DNA from: Fibrobacter sp.
GTDB taxonomy: Bacteria; Fibrobacterota; Fibrobacteria; Fibrobacterales; Fibrobacteraceae
Reading direction: 5' to 3'
Assembly: GCA_016295375.1 (NCBI GenBank)
Contig: JAEDLI010000038.1
Location: 1-19,619 of the forward strand
Length of the DNA stretch: 19,619 nucleotides
Below are positions 1-6,981 of the stretch, one piece after another. The translations under genes were made by a program, and so were the position numbers. Numbering within the stretch: the first letter of the stretch is position 1; every line of letters begins with the position of its first letter. The notes beneath the pieces were generated by a model, which saw only the letters and a list, made by a program, of their open reading frames with translations, had not been told where the DNA came from and ran no database searches.

Positions 1-98
1 CACACGACGGAGAGGATGAAGAAACTGACGGCGAGAGAGGGAATGTTGCGCAGCAGGATAACCAGGTCCTGCCATTCACGCTGGATATAGCTTTTCAT
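1..98 (-). CDS. Membrane protein, N-terminal fragment; probable VUT/YhhQ-type queuosine precursor transporter
   Basis: The frame opens with ATG at 98-96 and runs off the left edge after 32 codons. The peptide starts MKSYIQREWQDLVILLRN and continues IPSLAVSFFILSVV: a short polar N-terminus followed by the beginning of a hydrophobic segment. This is consistent with the start of a multi-spanning membrane protein and resembles N-termini of VUT-family transporters. That family (YhhQ/QPTR) imports queuosine precursors such as preQ0/preQ1. The fragment alone is too short to prove the family. The main support is the preQ1-I-like aptamer directly upstream, a class that normally controls queuosine synthesis or transport genes. 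There is no Shine-Dalgarno sequence in front of the ATG; the aptamer ends one base before it. The coding call is fairly secure; the transporter identity is inferred from the riboswitch. Confidence 0.6.
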   Translation of the reverse strand, partial: MKSYIQREWQDLVILLRNIPSLAVSFFILSVV

Positions 99-132
99 TT
101 TGTTTTTTAAGGAAGGTTAGACAAAGACTTCC
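99..132 (-). promoter_or_regulatory. preQ1-I riboswitch (34-nt H-type pseudoknot)
   Basis: Reading the minus strand from 132: P1 5' arm GGAAG (132-128), a 12-nt loop (127-116), P1 3' arm CUUCC (115-111), then the A-rich tail UUAAAAAACAAA (110-99). The five P1 pairs are perfect. UUUGU in the loop (125-121) pairs perfectly with ACAAA in the tail (103-99), giving the second helix of an H-type pseudoknot. Stem length, loop length, the ACC before the 3' arm and the UUAAAAAAC tail match the known preQ1-I pattern (Bacillus queC and Thermoanaerobacter aptamers). The tail ends against the AUG at 98-96, so ligand-stabilised folding would most simply block ribosome access. This is translational control and is inferred. 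No terminator lies between aptamer and gene. Confidence 0.85.
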
Positions 133-135
133 GGA

Positions 136-161
136 AAAATTCTGCAACATCGCAGAATTCT
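136..161 (-). terminator. Hairpin with T-tract: terminator of the arginase gene or 5' leader stem
   Basis: AATTCTGC (minus 159-152) and GCAGAATT (145-138) form a perfect 8-bp stem with a six-base loop, and the minus strand continues with T residues. By shape it is a weak intrinsic terminator, about 45 nt after the arginase-family stop. However, the candidate promoter at 171-199 would start transcription just upstream of it, which makes an efficient terminator there self-defeating. It may instead be a 5' leader stem in front of the aptamer. Confidence 0.4.
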
Positions 162-170
162 AACGCGCCA

Positions 171-199
171 AATATAGATTAATGGCGGGAATTTTTCAA
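171..199 (-). promoter_or_regulatory. Putative sigma-70 promoter for the riboswitch-controlled gene
   Basis: On the minus strand TTGAAA (199-194) is followed by a 17-bp spacer and TATATT (176-171). This is a near-consensus -35/-10 pair. The predicted start site is near 164, about 65 nt before the ATG, which leaves room for the aptamer. The -35 box begins seven bases after the arginase-family stop codon, so the gene could be transcribed separately from its upstream neighbour. Confidence 0.5.
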
Positions 200-205
200 G
201 AGCTG

Positions 206-1009
206 TTAGAGATTCTGCAAGAATTCGGCCAATTCGCGGTTTATGCGGTCGTTCAGGGCGTCCGCTTCTTGCACGGTGTGGTACTCGTCGCCAGCAAAGT
301 CCCGGGCGCGTTCACCGCAGATGTCTACACCGATGATTTTGTGGCTTGCGGCGAGGCCGGCGATGATTTCTTTGAGTGCTGCTACGTCCAGCGAACCCTG
401 ATCCCAGTTCGTGGCCGCGTAGGCGGGGGAGAGGGCGTCCTTGTCGATGGAGAGGTAGATGTTAGACGAGAGACGAGAGGCGAGAGACGAGAGAAGGTTT
501 TCCTTTCCTAGTTCGCTTTCGCGGATGAAGGTGACCTTGTGCTGCAAGTCATTGCGAGCATCCGCAGGTTGCGAAGCAATCTCGGACTTGAATTCTTCTG
601 CCAGGTGGTTAGCAACTCCGATGATGACAACGTTGTCTATGAACTTATTCTCTTCGAGAACCTTCTTGACCCAGCCCCCGCAACTGAGGATGTTCCCGAA
701 TCGCGGTTCTTGCATGTCGGGGTGGTGGTCGAAAATGACAAGGGAAAACGGTTCCTGGATCATGTCGGCCCAGATTTTGCTCATGTAGTGGTAATTCCCG
801 TTGTCGAAGAAATGAATTCCGCCTGCATCTTTAATGCCCGCGTCGGCAATGCGCCTGCGGATGGTTTCGACGGCCTCGTCGTCGCAGTAGCAGTCCGTGC
901 CCGGAATGTCGGTGCAGTCTATCCATGTGGCCTCTCCGGAGTGCCTTAGGCCTTCCATAAAGGGCTGGTCCTCATAGACGTTTGTAAAATTGCAGACGGT
1001 GATGGACAT
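206..1009 (-). CDS. Arginase/agmatinase-family ureohydrolase
   Basis: This 267-residue protein has the binuclear manganese signature of ureohydrolases: FDHHPDMQ (D94, H96, D98) and SIDKDALSP (D189, D191), with GVDICGE (E233) near the end. The usual first motif GGDHS is replaced by a GNYHY stretch, with H74 as likely metal ligand. That resembles a divergent 'arginase family protein' subgroup rather than classical SpeB or arginase. Members hydrolyse guanidino substrates (arginine, agmatine, formiminoglutamate) to release urea or formamide. With speA at 14.9-16.8 kb, agmatine to putrescine is an attractive role, but that is inference from distant context. Residues 173-182 (LSSLASRLSS) are encoded by four tandem heptamers just before the metal motif. 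A TATAAT at 1026-1021 lies so close to the ATG that a nearly leaderless transcript is possible. The Shine-Dalgarno is weak. Confidence 0.85.
   Translation of the reverse strand: MSITVCNFTNVYEDQPFMEGLRHSGEATWIDCTDIPGTDCYCDDEAVETIRRRIADAGIKDAGGIHFFDNGNYHYMSKIWADMIQEPFSLVIFDHHPDMQEPRFGNILSCGGWVKKVLEENKFIDNVVIIGVANHLAEEFKSEIASQPADARNDLQHKVTFIRESELGKENLLSSLASRLSSNIYLSIDKDALSPAYAATNWDQGSLDVAALKEIIAGLAASHKIIGVDICGERARDFAGDEYHTVQEADALNDRINRELAEFLQNL
464..491. repeat. Tandem heptamer array inside the arginase-family gene (4 copies)
   Basis: On the plus strand there are four head-to-tail 7-bp units: AGACGAG at 464-470 and 471-477, AGGCGAG at 478-484, AGACGAG at 485-491. The 7-bp period matches the arrays at gene junctions elsewhere in the window, but here it lies in coding sequence. 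Read on the minus strand it encodes the low-complexity LSSLASRLSS segment. The reading frame stays open through it. Confidence 0.85.
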
Positions 1010-1020
1010 AATCTTGCCAA

Positions 1021-1046
1021 ATTATAGCTATAAAATGAATTTATAG
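1021..1046. promoter_or_regulatory. AT-rich overlapping inverted repeats with a minus-strand -10 box
   Basis: Two palindromes overlap: TTATAGCTATAA (about 1022-1033), and CTATAAA (1028-1034) facing TTTATAG (1040-1046). On the minus strand 1026-1021 reads TATAAT, a consensus -10 box 11 bp before the arginase-family ATG. No good -35 box is visible 16-18 bp upstream. It may be a promoter/operator region serving the divergent arginase and glnS genes. Confidence 0.35.
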
Positions 1047-1142
1047 GTTGGGCCCCCTACGCAGTCCTGGAGCCGATTTCGCCCTTCGTCCCTAACCACT
1101 AATGCCGACATTCGTCTAAAAGACTCCTTTTCCTGCGTATTT

Positions 1143-1177
1143 ACTAGAAACTAGTAACTAGTAACTAATAACTAAAA
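1143..1177. repeat. Tandem heptamer array in the glnS leader (5 copies)
   Basis: Five consecutive 7-bp units occur: ACTAGAA, ACTAGTA, ACTAGTA, ACTAATA, ACTAAAA. Units are phase-locked at 7 bp and decay towards the end. The array ends 38 bp before the glnS start used here. ACTAGT units are themselves palindromic. No coding or promoter role is apparent. Confidence 0.85.
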
Positions 1178-1215
1178 TGCTATCTTTCCCCCGTAATTTT
1201 TTAAAGGATACCACA

Positions 1216-2901
1216 ATGGAAATCCCCGAATCTTCGAATTTTGTACAAGACATCATCGTCAACGACCTCAAGACGGGCAAGCGCACCAAGGTGCATACCC
1301 GTTTCCCGCCCGAACCCAACGGCTACATCCACATCGGGCACGCCAAGTCCATCTGCCTGAATTTCGGTACCGCCATCAAGTACAAGGATTTCGGCGGCAT
1401 CACGAACCTGCGCTTTGACGACACGAACCCCTCCAAGGAAGACGTGGAATACGTGGACTCCATCCGCGAAGACGTGAAGTGGCTCGGCTTTGAATGGAAG
1501 GGCGGCGAATACTTCGCCAGCGACTACTACGACCAGATTTACGCCTTTGCCGAAAAACTCATCGAGATGGGCAAGGCCTACGTGGAAGACCTGACTCGCG
1601 ACGAGATGCAGGAATACCGCGGCAACGACGCCGGCAAGCCGAGCCGCCCGAGCCCCTACCGCGACCGCAGCATCGAAGAGAACATGAAGCTCTTCCGCGA
1701 GATGCGCGATGGCAAGTACGTCGACGGCGAGAAGTGTCTCCGCGCCAAGGTGGACCTTTCGAGCCCGAACATGAACATGCGCGATCCGGTCATTTACCGT
1801 ATTAAGCACTGCACCCACCACCGCACCGGTGACAAGTGGTGCATCTACCCGATGTACGACTTTGCCCACCCGCTTTCCGACTGGATCGAAGGCATTACCC
1901 ACTCCATTTGTACGCTTGAATTCGAAGCTCATCGTCCGCTGTACGACTGGTTCTTGATTGAACTGGGCCTGGACAATCGCCCGCAGCAGATTGAATTTGC
2001 CCGCCTGAACCTGACCTACACCATGATGAGCAAGCGCAAGCTCCTGGAACTGGTGGAGACGAAGGCCGTGATGGGTTGGAACGACCCGCGTATGCCCACA
2101 GTCTGCGGTTACCGCCGCCGTGGCTTTACCCCGAGCTCCATCCGCGAGTTCTGCGACCGCATTGGCGTGTCGAAGGCCGACTCCATGGTGGACGTGAACC
2201 TGCTCTACTTCTGCATCCGCGAAGAACTGAACAAGACGGCGAACCGCGTGATGGCGGTGATTGACCCGGTGAAGCTCGTAATCGACAACTGGGAAGACGG
2301 CAAGGTGGAAATGATCAAGGTGGAAAACAACCCCAACGATCCCGCCGCCGGTACCCGCGAAGTCCCCTTCGGAAAGGAACTCTACATCGAGGCCGACGAC
2401 TTTATGGAAGAACCGCCCAAGAAGTACTTCCGCCTCAAGCCGGATGGCGAAGTCCGCCTGAAGGGCGCCTACTTCGTGACCTGCAAGAGCGTCGAGAAGG
2501 ATGCAAGCGGCAAGGTGAAGGTGATTCACTGCGAGTACGACCCGCAGAGCCAGGGCGGCGAGACTCCCGATGGCCGCAAGGTCAAGGGCACTATCCACTG
2601 GGTTTCTTCGGCGCATGCCGTGGATGCTGAAGTGCGCCTCATCAACAACCTGTTTACGCTGGAAGACCCGGCACAGGTTCCCGAGGGCGAAGACTGGCAC
2701 GACTACCTGAACCCGGAATCCATGGTGATTAAGCAGGCCAAGGTGGAGCCGAGCCTCGCGAACGCCAAGCTGGAAGACCGTTTCCAGTTCATGCGCCAGG
2801 GCTACTTCTGCCTCGATAGCGTTGATTCCAAGCCGGGCCACCTGGTGTTCAACCGCACGGTGGATCTCAAAGACAGTTTCGCAAAGACCGTCGCGAAGTA
2901 G
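1216..2901 (+). CDS. glnS: Glutaminyl-tRNA synthetase
   Basis: This is a class I aminoacyl-tRNA synthetase charging tRNA-Gln directly with glutamine in the cytoplasm. Visible marks are RFPPEPNGYIHIGHAKS with the HIGH motif at residues 39-42, FDDTNPSKED, the KMSKS-type loop MSKRK at 271-275, and the C-terminal beta-barrel anticodon-binding region. The length of 561 residues is close to E. coli GlnRS. I chose the ATG at 1216 because AAAGGA precedes it by about nine bases. An upstream in-frame ATG at 1177 would add 13 residues, overlaps the heptamer array and has no ribosome site. The first conserved block begins near residue 28, so the shorter form is complete. Presence of GlnRS suggests the GatCAB route is not required for Gln-tRNA, though gat genes could lie elsewhere. 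Confidence 0.97.
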   Translation: MEIPESSNFVQDIIVNDLKTGKRTKVHTRFPPEPNGYIHIGHAKSICLNFGTAIKYKDFGGITNLRFDDTNPSKEDVEYVDSIREDVKWLGFEWKGGEYFASDYYDQIYAFAEKLIEMGKAYVEDLTRDEMQEYRGNDAGKPSRPSPYRDRSIEENMKLFREMRDGKYVDGEKCLRAKVDLSSPNMNMRDPVIYRIKHCTHHRTGDKWCIYPMYDFAHPLSDWIEGITHSICTLEFEAHRPLYDWFLIELGLDNRPQQIEFARLNLTYTMMSKRKLLELVETKAVMGWNDPRMPTVCGYRRRGFTPSSIREFCDRIGVSKADSMVDVNLLYFCIREELNKTANRVMAVIDPVKLVIDNWEDGKVEMIKVENNPNDPAAGTREVPFGKELYIEADDFMEEPPKKYFRLKPDGEVRLKGAYFVTCKSVEKDASGKVKVIHCEYDPQSQGGETPDGRKVKGTIHWVSSAHAVDAEVRLINNLFTLEDPAQVPEGEDWHDYLNPESMVIKQAKVEPSLANAKLEDRFQFMRQGYFCLDSVDSKPGHLVFNRTVDLKDSFAKTVAK

Positions 2902-2931
2902 TAATTCGAATTATTTTTAGCACGCGGTTTT

Positions 2932-3039
2932 GCACCGAAGGTGCCCGCGCAAATAATCTGCGATACCACAAATCGTTGACTTGAATGGAGCGGGTTATTA
3001 AGCGTCGGGAGTGGCTTAGGGAGGGCTTTGCCCGCCCTA
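2932..3039. repeat. Convergent junction with two GC-rich hairpins
   Basis: Between the convergent glnS and lipoprotein stops lie GCACC-GAA-GGTGC (2932-2944) and a longer imperfect stem, TAGGGAGGGC facing GCCCGCCCTA (3017-3039; one mismatch, TTT loop). Neither is followed by a clear U-tract on either strand, so terminator function is uncertain. Both cores recur at 10207-10233 as GGACC-GAA-GGTCC and GGGC-GTA-GCCC, which suggests a dispersed palindromic repeat. Confidence 0.5.
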
Positions 3040-3043
3040 GTCA

Positions 3044-6000
3044 TTATTTCACTACGATCAGCGGGCTGGTCTCGCTGAGCAGGTAGTTCCATTCTTCGCG
3101 GATCTTTTCGTATTCGCTGGGATCGGCGTAGAGGGCGAAGGTGGTCCACTTGATTCCGCTCTCGCCGTTTGTAGCTTCAGCCTTTTCAAAGCTCATGTAG
3201 TCGGGAGCTCTATTTAGCGGCTTTGGTCCCGTGATGCCTACGGACTTGCCGCTAGGGGCCTTGACAGTTAGGTGGTAGCTGAACTGGGTCTCGTGAGGCA
3301 TGCGGATAGGGTGGTGGCGCTTGGAGACCTTCGGGAGCTTGAAGAGGCTCTGTTCCCACACGTTGGGGAAGCGTCCCTTGAGTTCTGAGGCGCCCTGGCC
3401 GAAGTACCCCTTGGAGGCGTAGGTAGTCACGAGAATCAGGGGCTTGTTGAAGGCATCCAGATTTTCGATGCGGATGTTTCCGATGCTTACGTCAGGCACT
3501 CCTTCGGAGAGGAAGTTTTCCATCAGTTGTTCCTGTTCCTTGGTCTCGCGACCGAAGAAACGGTTACGGATAGAACTGGCGAACTTGCCCTGCAGGGTTA
3601 CGGAGTCGCGGAATTCGCAGGCACCGTTCTCGCCGATGAAAAGCCGGTGGTCTATGGCAATCTGGTGTTCCTGATTGTCTTCCAGGATGGGTGTGGTGAT
3701 CACGTGACTGTTGTCGCCGTCGATAATCAGGGCTACCTTGCCTTCCATGTCCAGGGGAACGGGGCGGTCGTTGCCCGTCTTGTCGGTGGCGTCCACCCAC
3801 ATCTCGCTGACCTTGTCCTGTTTGGGGATGTAGAGGATCATGTGGTTGAACTGCTGGATGGTGGGCAGGTGCTCGAAACCTTCTTCGGTGAGGTGGATGG
3901 CGGTGAGGTAACTCTTGACTCCGATGGCCGCAAGCATTTCCTTGAGCAGGAGGGCCATGTCCTTGCAGTCGCCACGACGCTCCTTGAGCGTCACTTCGGC
4001 GGTCTGGGGAATCAGGCTGTGACCGCCGAAGCGGACATCGCGGTAGCGGATGTCGTGGCGCACGAACCGCACGATGGCCTTGACGGCCTCGTCGCCGATC
4101 TTGTTGCCCCGGACTTCGAAGGCCTTTTCCCGCACGCTGACGGCTTGCTTGAACTGGTGCTGTATCAGGTTCTGGTAGTCGTCGCCCACGTCTTTCCATT
4201 CCTGCTTGCCCGTAAGCATCAGGCCCGAACCGAAATCGCGATAGACGGGCATGTACATTTCCTTGCGGACCACCACGGGATTCTCGATTTTCCATTCCCG
4301 ACCGCCCTGGATGTTGTTCCGTTCCAGGGTGCCGTATTCTTCGGTGGTAAAGCGGCTGGTGTCGGCGTAGATGCGGAAAATGGATTGTCCCACGGGGATA
4401 TCCCGGCTGCTCACGTAATCGGTGTAGGGGATCATGCCCTTGGTCTCGATGGCGGTCCGGCTGAACTGCAGGTATATAAAGTCGCCGGGAGCCAGTTCCT
4501 GCAAGGGAAAGTGTGCGGTCTGGGATTCGTTTCCGCCGCCGATTTCTGTGGCGTAGGTAATGTAGGCTCCGGAGAGGCTGGCCTTCTGTTTCAGCGTCCA
4601 GGTGGAGTCATAGACTTCAAGGGCGTTCAGGTAAATCCGGTCGTAACCCGGCAAAAAGTCGAAGGTGAATTCCCTGTAGATGGCGGTCCCGCGAATGTCC
4701 AGGATTTCCATGAGCATCTCTTCGCTCCGGACCCAGGGCTCGTTCTTTTCGGCTTTGAGCAGTTCCTTGCTGTAATGGACTACGGCGGGGAAGTCCCCAT
4801 CCACGGCGGCTTTCTTTGCGGTGGGCGAAAGCAGGCTTTTCAGGTCGTCAGTGCGCTTTTCGATGGGGGTGATTGGCTTTTGTAGGGTGCGGTTGTCCGC
4901 CTTGCCCAAAAACGCCTTGGTGGCGCTGAGGAAACTCTTGGCGTCTTCGTTGTCGGGCTTTAAGGAGAGTGCCTTGGTCAGGGCCTTTTCCGCTTCACGG
5001 TAGTTTCGGGAGTAGAAAAGGATTTTCCCGTGCATGGTCCAAATCTTGTAGTCGTTCTGCGCCTTGGCGAGTGTCTCTTCGCTGATGGCACGGGCTTCTT
5101 CGTAACGGCCCAGAAACATCAGGGCATCCATCAGGGTTTCGCCCAGTTCCTTGCTCATGCCGAATCTTCCACGTACACCGTACAGAATATCCACCGCTTC
5201 GGCGTACTGGTCAAGCCCCATGTAGGTCTTGGCGAGGTAAACGCCCAGGCGGCTGCTGGGTTGGGTGTCGTAGAGCCTCTGCACCACGATCAGGGACTGG
5301 TGACGCTGGCCAAGTCCCCACAGGGCGTCGCTCAGGTTGATGACGTATTCCGGGTTGTTTGGGGTGTACTGCAGGGCCCCCTCGGCACATTCGCGGGCAC
5401 GACCGTAGTCGAATACCGCCTCGTACATTTCGCCCAGAATAGAAAGCAGCTTGCCGTTCTTGCGGACCAGTTCCATCTCGCTTTCGAAGTGGCTGATGCC
5501 AGGACCATAGAGTTCCTTGAGCTGATAGACGAACCCGCAGTTGATCAGGTACAGGGGTTCTTCCGGGTCCATCTTGTTGGCCCGTTCGAAGTAGCTGAGG
5601 GCTACCAGGGGCTGGTCTTCCAGCAATCGCAAAATTCCCACCTGGCTCATGACGGCGGCGTTGAACTTGGCCTGCTTCTTGGCGGATTCGGCATCGCTGG
5701 CCTGTTCGGGCTTGGCTCCCACGGTTACGCCTTCGATGGCGTTGTCCATGACCTTGCCGTATTTCTTCTTGTTGATCCCTTGGGTCCAGGCTACGGCCAA
5801 AATCCCGCGACCGTCTTCGTAGAAGAACCGGCCCTTGTAACTGAAGTCAAAGCGGTTCACCGTATGGGTGAGGGTGAACTCCTGAGCGTAGCGGTCGCCA
5901 ACCTTGACCCGCCTGCTTTCTAGGCTGGGTTCGTTTGGATCTACGCCAAGTCGAACCAGCAGCACCTTGAACAGGTCCTGGGAGGAAACCTCTTCGGCGG

Positions 6001-6850
6001 GCACAAGGGCTCCATAGATAAAGAAGGAAACGTCTTCGTCCTTGTTGGTGAGCACTAGGTCCGGGTCGTTGTTCTGCTTGGAAATGCCGTTCCAGAAATG
6101 CCAGAGGGTGTCCTTTACCGCCCAACGGTAGCCCAGTGCCTCGGAGGTGTAGTCCTGCAGGTGCTCCGGCGAAAGTTCCGGGCCTTCTTCCCGCTGGATT
6201 TCTTTCAGTTCGAAACTGGCGAAAAATTCCTGCCATTCCTCTTTCAGGCCACCTGCGGGGGGCAGGTTGTCCGAAGCCGAAAGGGTGAGGGTGTAGATGC
6301 GGTTCCCGCTTCCCGTGACAAGGCCTACCGCCTCGTAGGGAGTGTCGTAACGCTTGCCTACGATGTCGAAGAAGGCTCCCGTGGCGCCGAAGGCCTCTTC
6401 GGGGTAGGTTTCGGCCAGAGTCGCCTTCTTGCCGCTGGACTCGAAACTCTGCATCTCGATGCGGGCCCGGTCCATCAGGTTCATGGGTTCGCCTTCGGCA
6501 AGGGTCACTTCCCGGAGTACCGCCCTCCGGCCGGTGCGGGCGTTGTAGAATTCGTAGGGGGCACCGTCTTCGCCGCCAATCATGGCCCAGTCGCCACCGG
6601 GATTCTTGAAGCGGTAGCCCTTGGAATCCAGGGCTGTGGCGCTGGCCGACCTGTTTTCCGGGTCTTGTGTCTCGGAGGATGCAGGGGCGTCGTCGTAAAA
6701 GGCGTCTGTGGGGGCCGGTTTGGCCTTTTCGTCCGGTGCACTTTTGGGGCTTGTTTCGGTCAGGGGCTCACCGTTACCGGCGCAGGAGGCCAAAATCTGT
6801 AACAATAGAACAAAGCTTATGGACCAGAGGCTTCTTTTTAGGGGCTTCAT
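3044..6850 (-). CDS. Large lipoprotein with TPR, DUF3857 and transglutaminase-like domains
   Basis: This 1268-residue protein starts MKPLKRSLWS with a lipoprotein signal and lipobox LASC (Cys23). Ala after the Cys favours outer-membrane sorting. I chose the ATG at 6850 because the in-frame upstream one at 6922 would put 24 charged residues before the signal peptide. Residues ~55-380 hold two alpha/beta segments, possibly PsbP-like (low confidence). Residues ~390-650 are TPR repeats. A DUF3857-like beta domain covers ~690-900. The transglutaminase-like domain has a complete triad: Cys962 in RRGDCKDMA, His1003 in FNHMILYIP and Asp1020 in WVDATDKTG. Families pairing DUF3857 with transglutaminase are common in Bacteroidota-type bacteria, usually without a known substrate. 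An envelope protease or crosslinking role is inference. The gene stands alone, convergent with glnS and divergent from gapA. Confidence 0.9.
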   Translation of the reverse strand: MKPLKRSLWSISFVLLLQILASCAGNGEPLTETSPKSAPDEKAKPAPTDAFYDDAPASSETQDPENRSASATALDSKGYRFKNPGGDWAMIGGEDGAPYEFYNARTGRRAVLREVTLAEGEPMNLMDRARIEMQSFESSGKKATLAETYPEEAFGATGAFFDIVGKRYDTPYEAVGLVTGSGNRIYTLTLSASDNLPPAGGLKEEWQEFFASFELKEIQREEGPELSPEHLQDYTSEALGYRWAVKDTLWHFWNGISKQNNDPDLVLTNKDEDVSFFIYGALVPAEEVSSQDLFKVLLVRLGVDPNEPSLESRRVKVGDRYAQEFTLTHTVNRFDFSYKGRFFYEDGRGILAVAWTQGINKKKYGKVMDNAIEGVTVGAKPEQASDAESAKKQAKFNAAVMSQVGILRLLEDQPLVALSYFERANKMDPEEPLYLINCGFVYQLKELYGPGISHFESEMELVRKNGKLLSILGEMYEAVFDYGRARECAEGALQYTPNNPEYVINLSDALWGLGQRHQSLIVVQRLYDTQPSSRLGVYLAKTYMGLDQYAEAVDILYGVRGRFGMSKELGETLMDALMFLGRYEEARAISEETLAKAQNDYKIWTMHGKILFYSRNYREAEKALTKALSLKPDNEDAKSFLSATKAFLGKADNRTLQKPITPIEKRTDDLKSLLSPTAKKAAVDGDFPAVVHYSKELLKAEKNEPWVRSEEMLMEILDIRGTAIYREFTFDFLPGYDRIYLNALEVYDSTWTLKQKASLSGAYITYATEIGGGNESQTAHFPLQELAPGDFIYLQFSRTAIETKGMIPYTDYVSSRDIPVGQSIFRIYADTSRFTTEEYGTLERNNIQGGREWKIENPVVVRKEMYMPVYRDFGSGLMLTGKQEWKDVGDDYQNLIQHQFKQAVSVREKAFEVRGNKIGDEAVKAIVRFVRHDIRYRDVRFGGHSLIPQTAEVTLKERRGDCKDMALLLKEMLAAIGVKSYLTAIHLTEEGFEHLPTIQQFNHMILYIPKQDKVSEMWVDATDKTGNDRPVPLDMEGKVALIIDGDNSHVITTPILEDNQEHQIAIDHRLFIGENGACEFRDSVTLQGKFASSIRNRFFGRETKEQEQLMENFLSEGVPDVSIGNIRIENLDAFNKPLILVTTYASKGYFGQGASELKGRFPNVWEQSLFKLPKVSKRHHPIRMPHETQFSYHLTVKAPSGKSVGITGPKPLNRAPDYMSFEKAEATNGESGIKWTTFALYADPSEYEKIREEWNYLLSETSPLIVVK

Positions 6851-6932
6851 ATCTTTTTTAATGAATATTTTTTTCAAAACTACCTTACTTAAACGGTGTA
6901 ATTTTAGTAAATTTGGAGCCAAGAACGCACTT

Positions 6933-6947
6933 ACCTACTGGGTAGGT
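6933..6947 (+). promoter_or_regulatory. Stem-loop in the gapA 5' leader
   Basis: ACCTAC (6933-6938) and GTAGGT (6942-6947) form a perfect 6-bp stem with a TGG loop, 34 bp before the gapA ATG. It is not followed by a T-tract, so it is more likely a leader structure affecting mRNA stability or translation than a terminator. No clear -35/-10 pair was found in 6851-6930, though the stretch is AT-rich. Confidence 0.35.
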
Positions 6948-6981
6948 GGCAATTTCAACAACAAACAAAAAGGATCCAATA

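Noticed and set aside
1047..1142. Possible small RNA or tRNA in the glnS leader
   Set aside because: No cloverleaf, terminator or stable extended stem was found in this stretch, only a weak GTCT-AAAA-AGAC stem.
1201..2841. Long minus-strand open frame (546 codons) antisense to glnS
   Set aside because: It mirrors the strongly biased codon use of glnS; its translation is Val/His/Leu-rich without family motifs, while the plus frame has all GlnRS motifs.
3527..4885. Long plus-strand open frame antisense to the lipoprotein gene
   Set aside because: No signal, motif or ribosome site; the opposite strand carries a full transglutaminase triad and TPRs.
6851..6922. N-terminal extension of the lipoprotein from the ATG at 6922
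   Set aside because: It would place 24 basic residues before a clear lipoprotein signal peptide; the internal ATG at 6850 starts the signal exactly.
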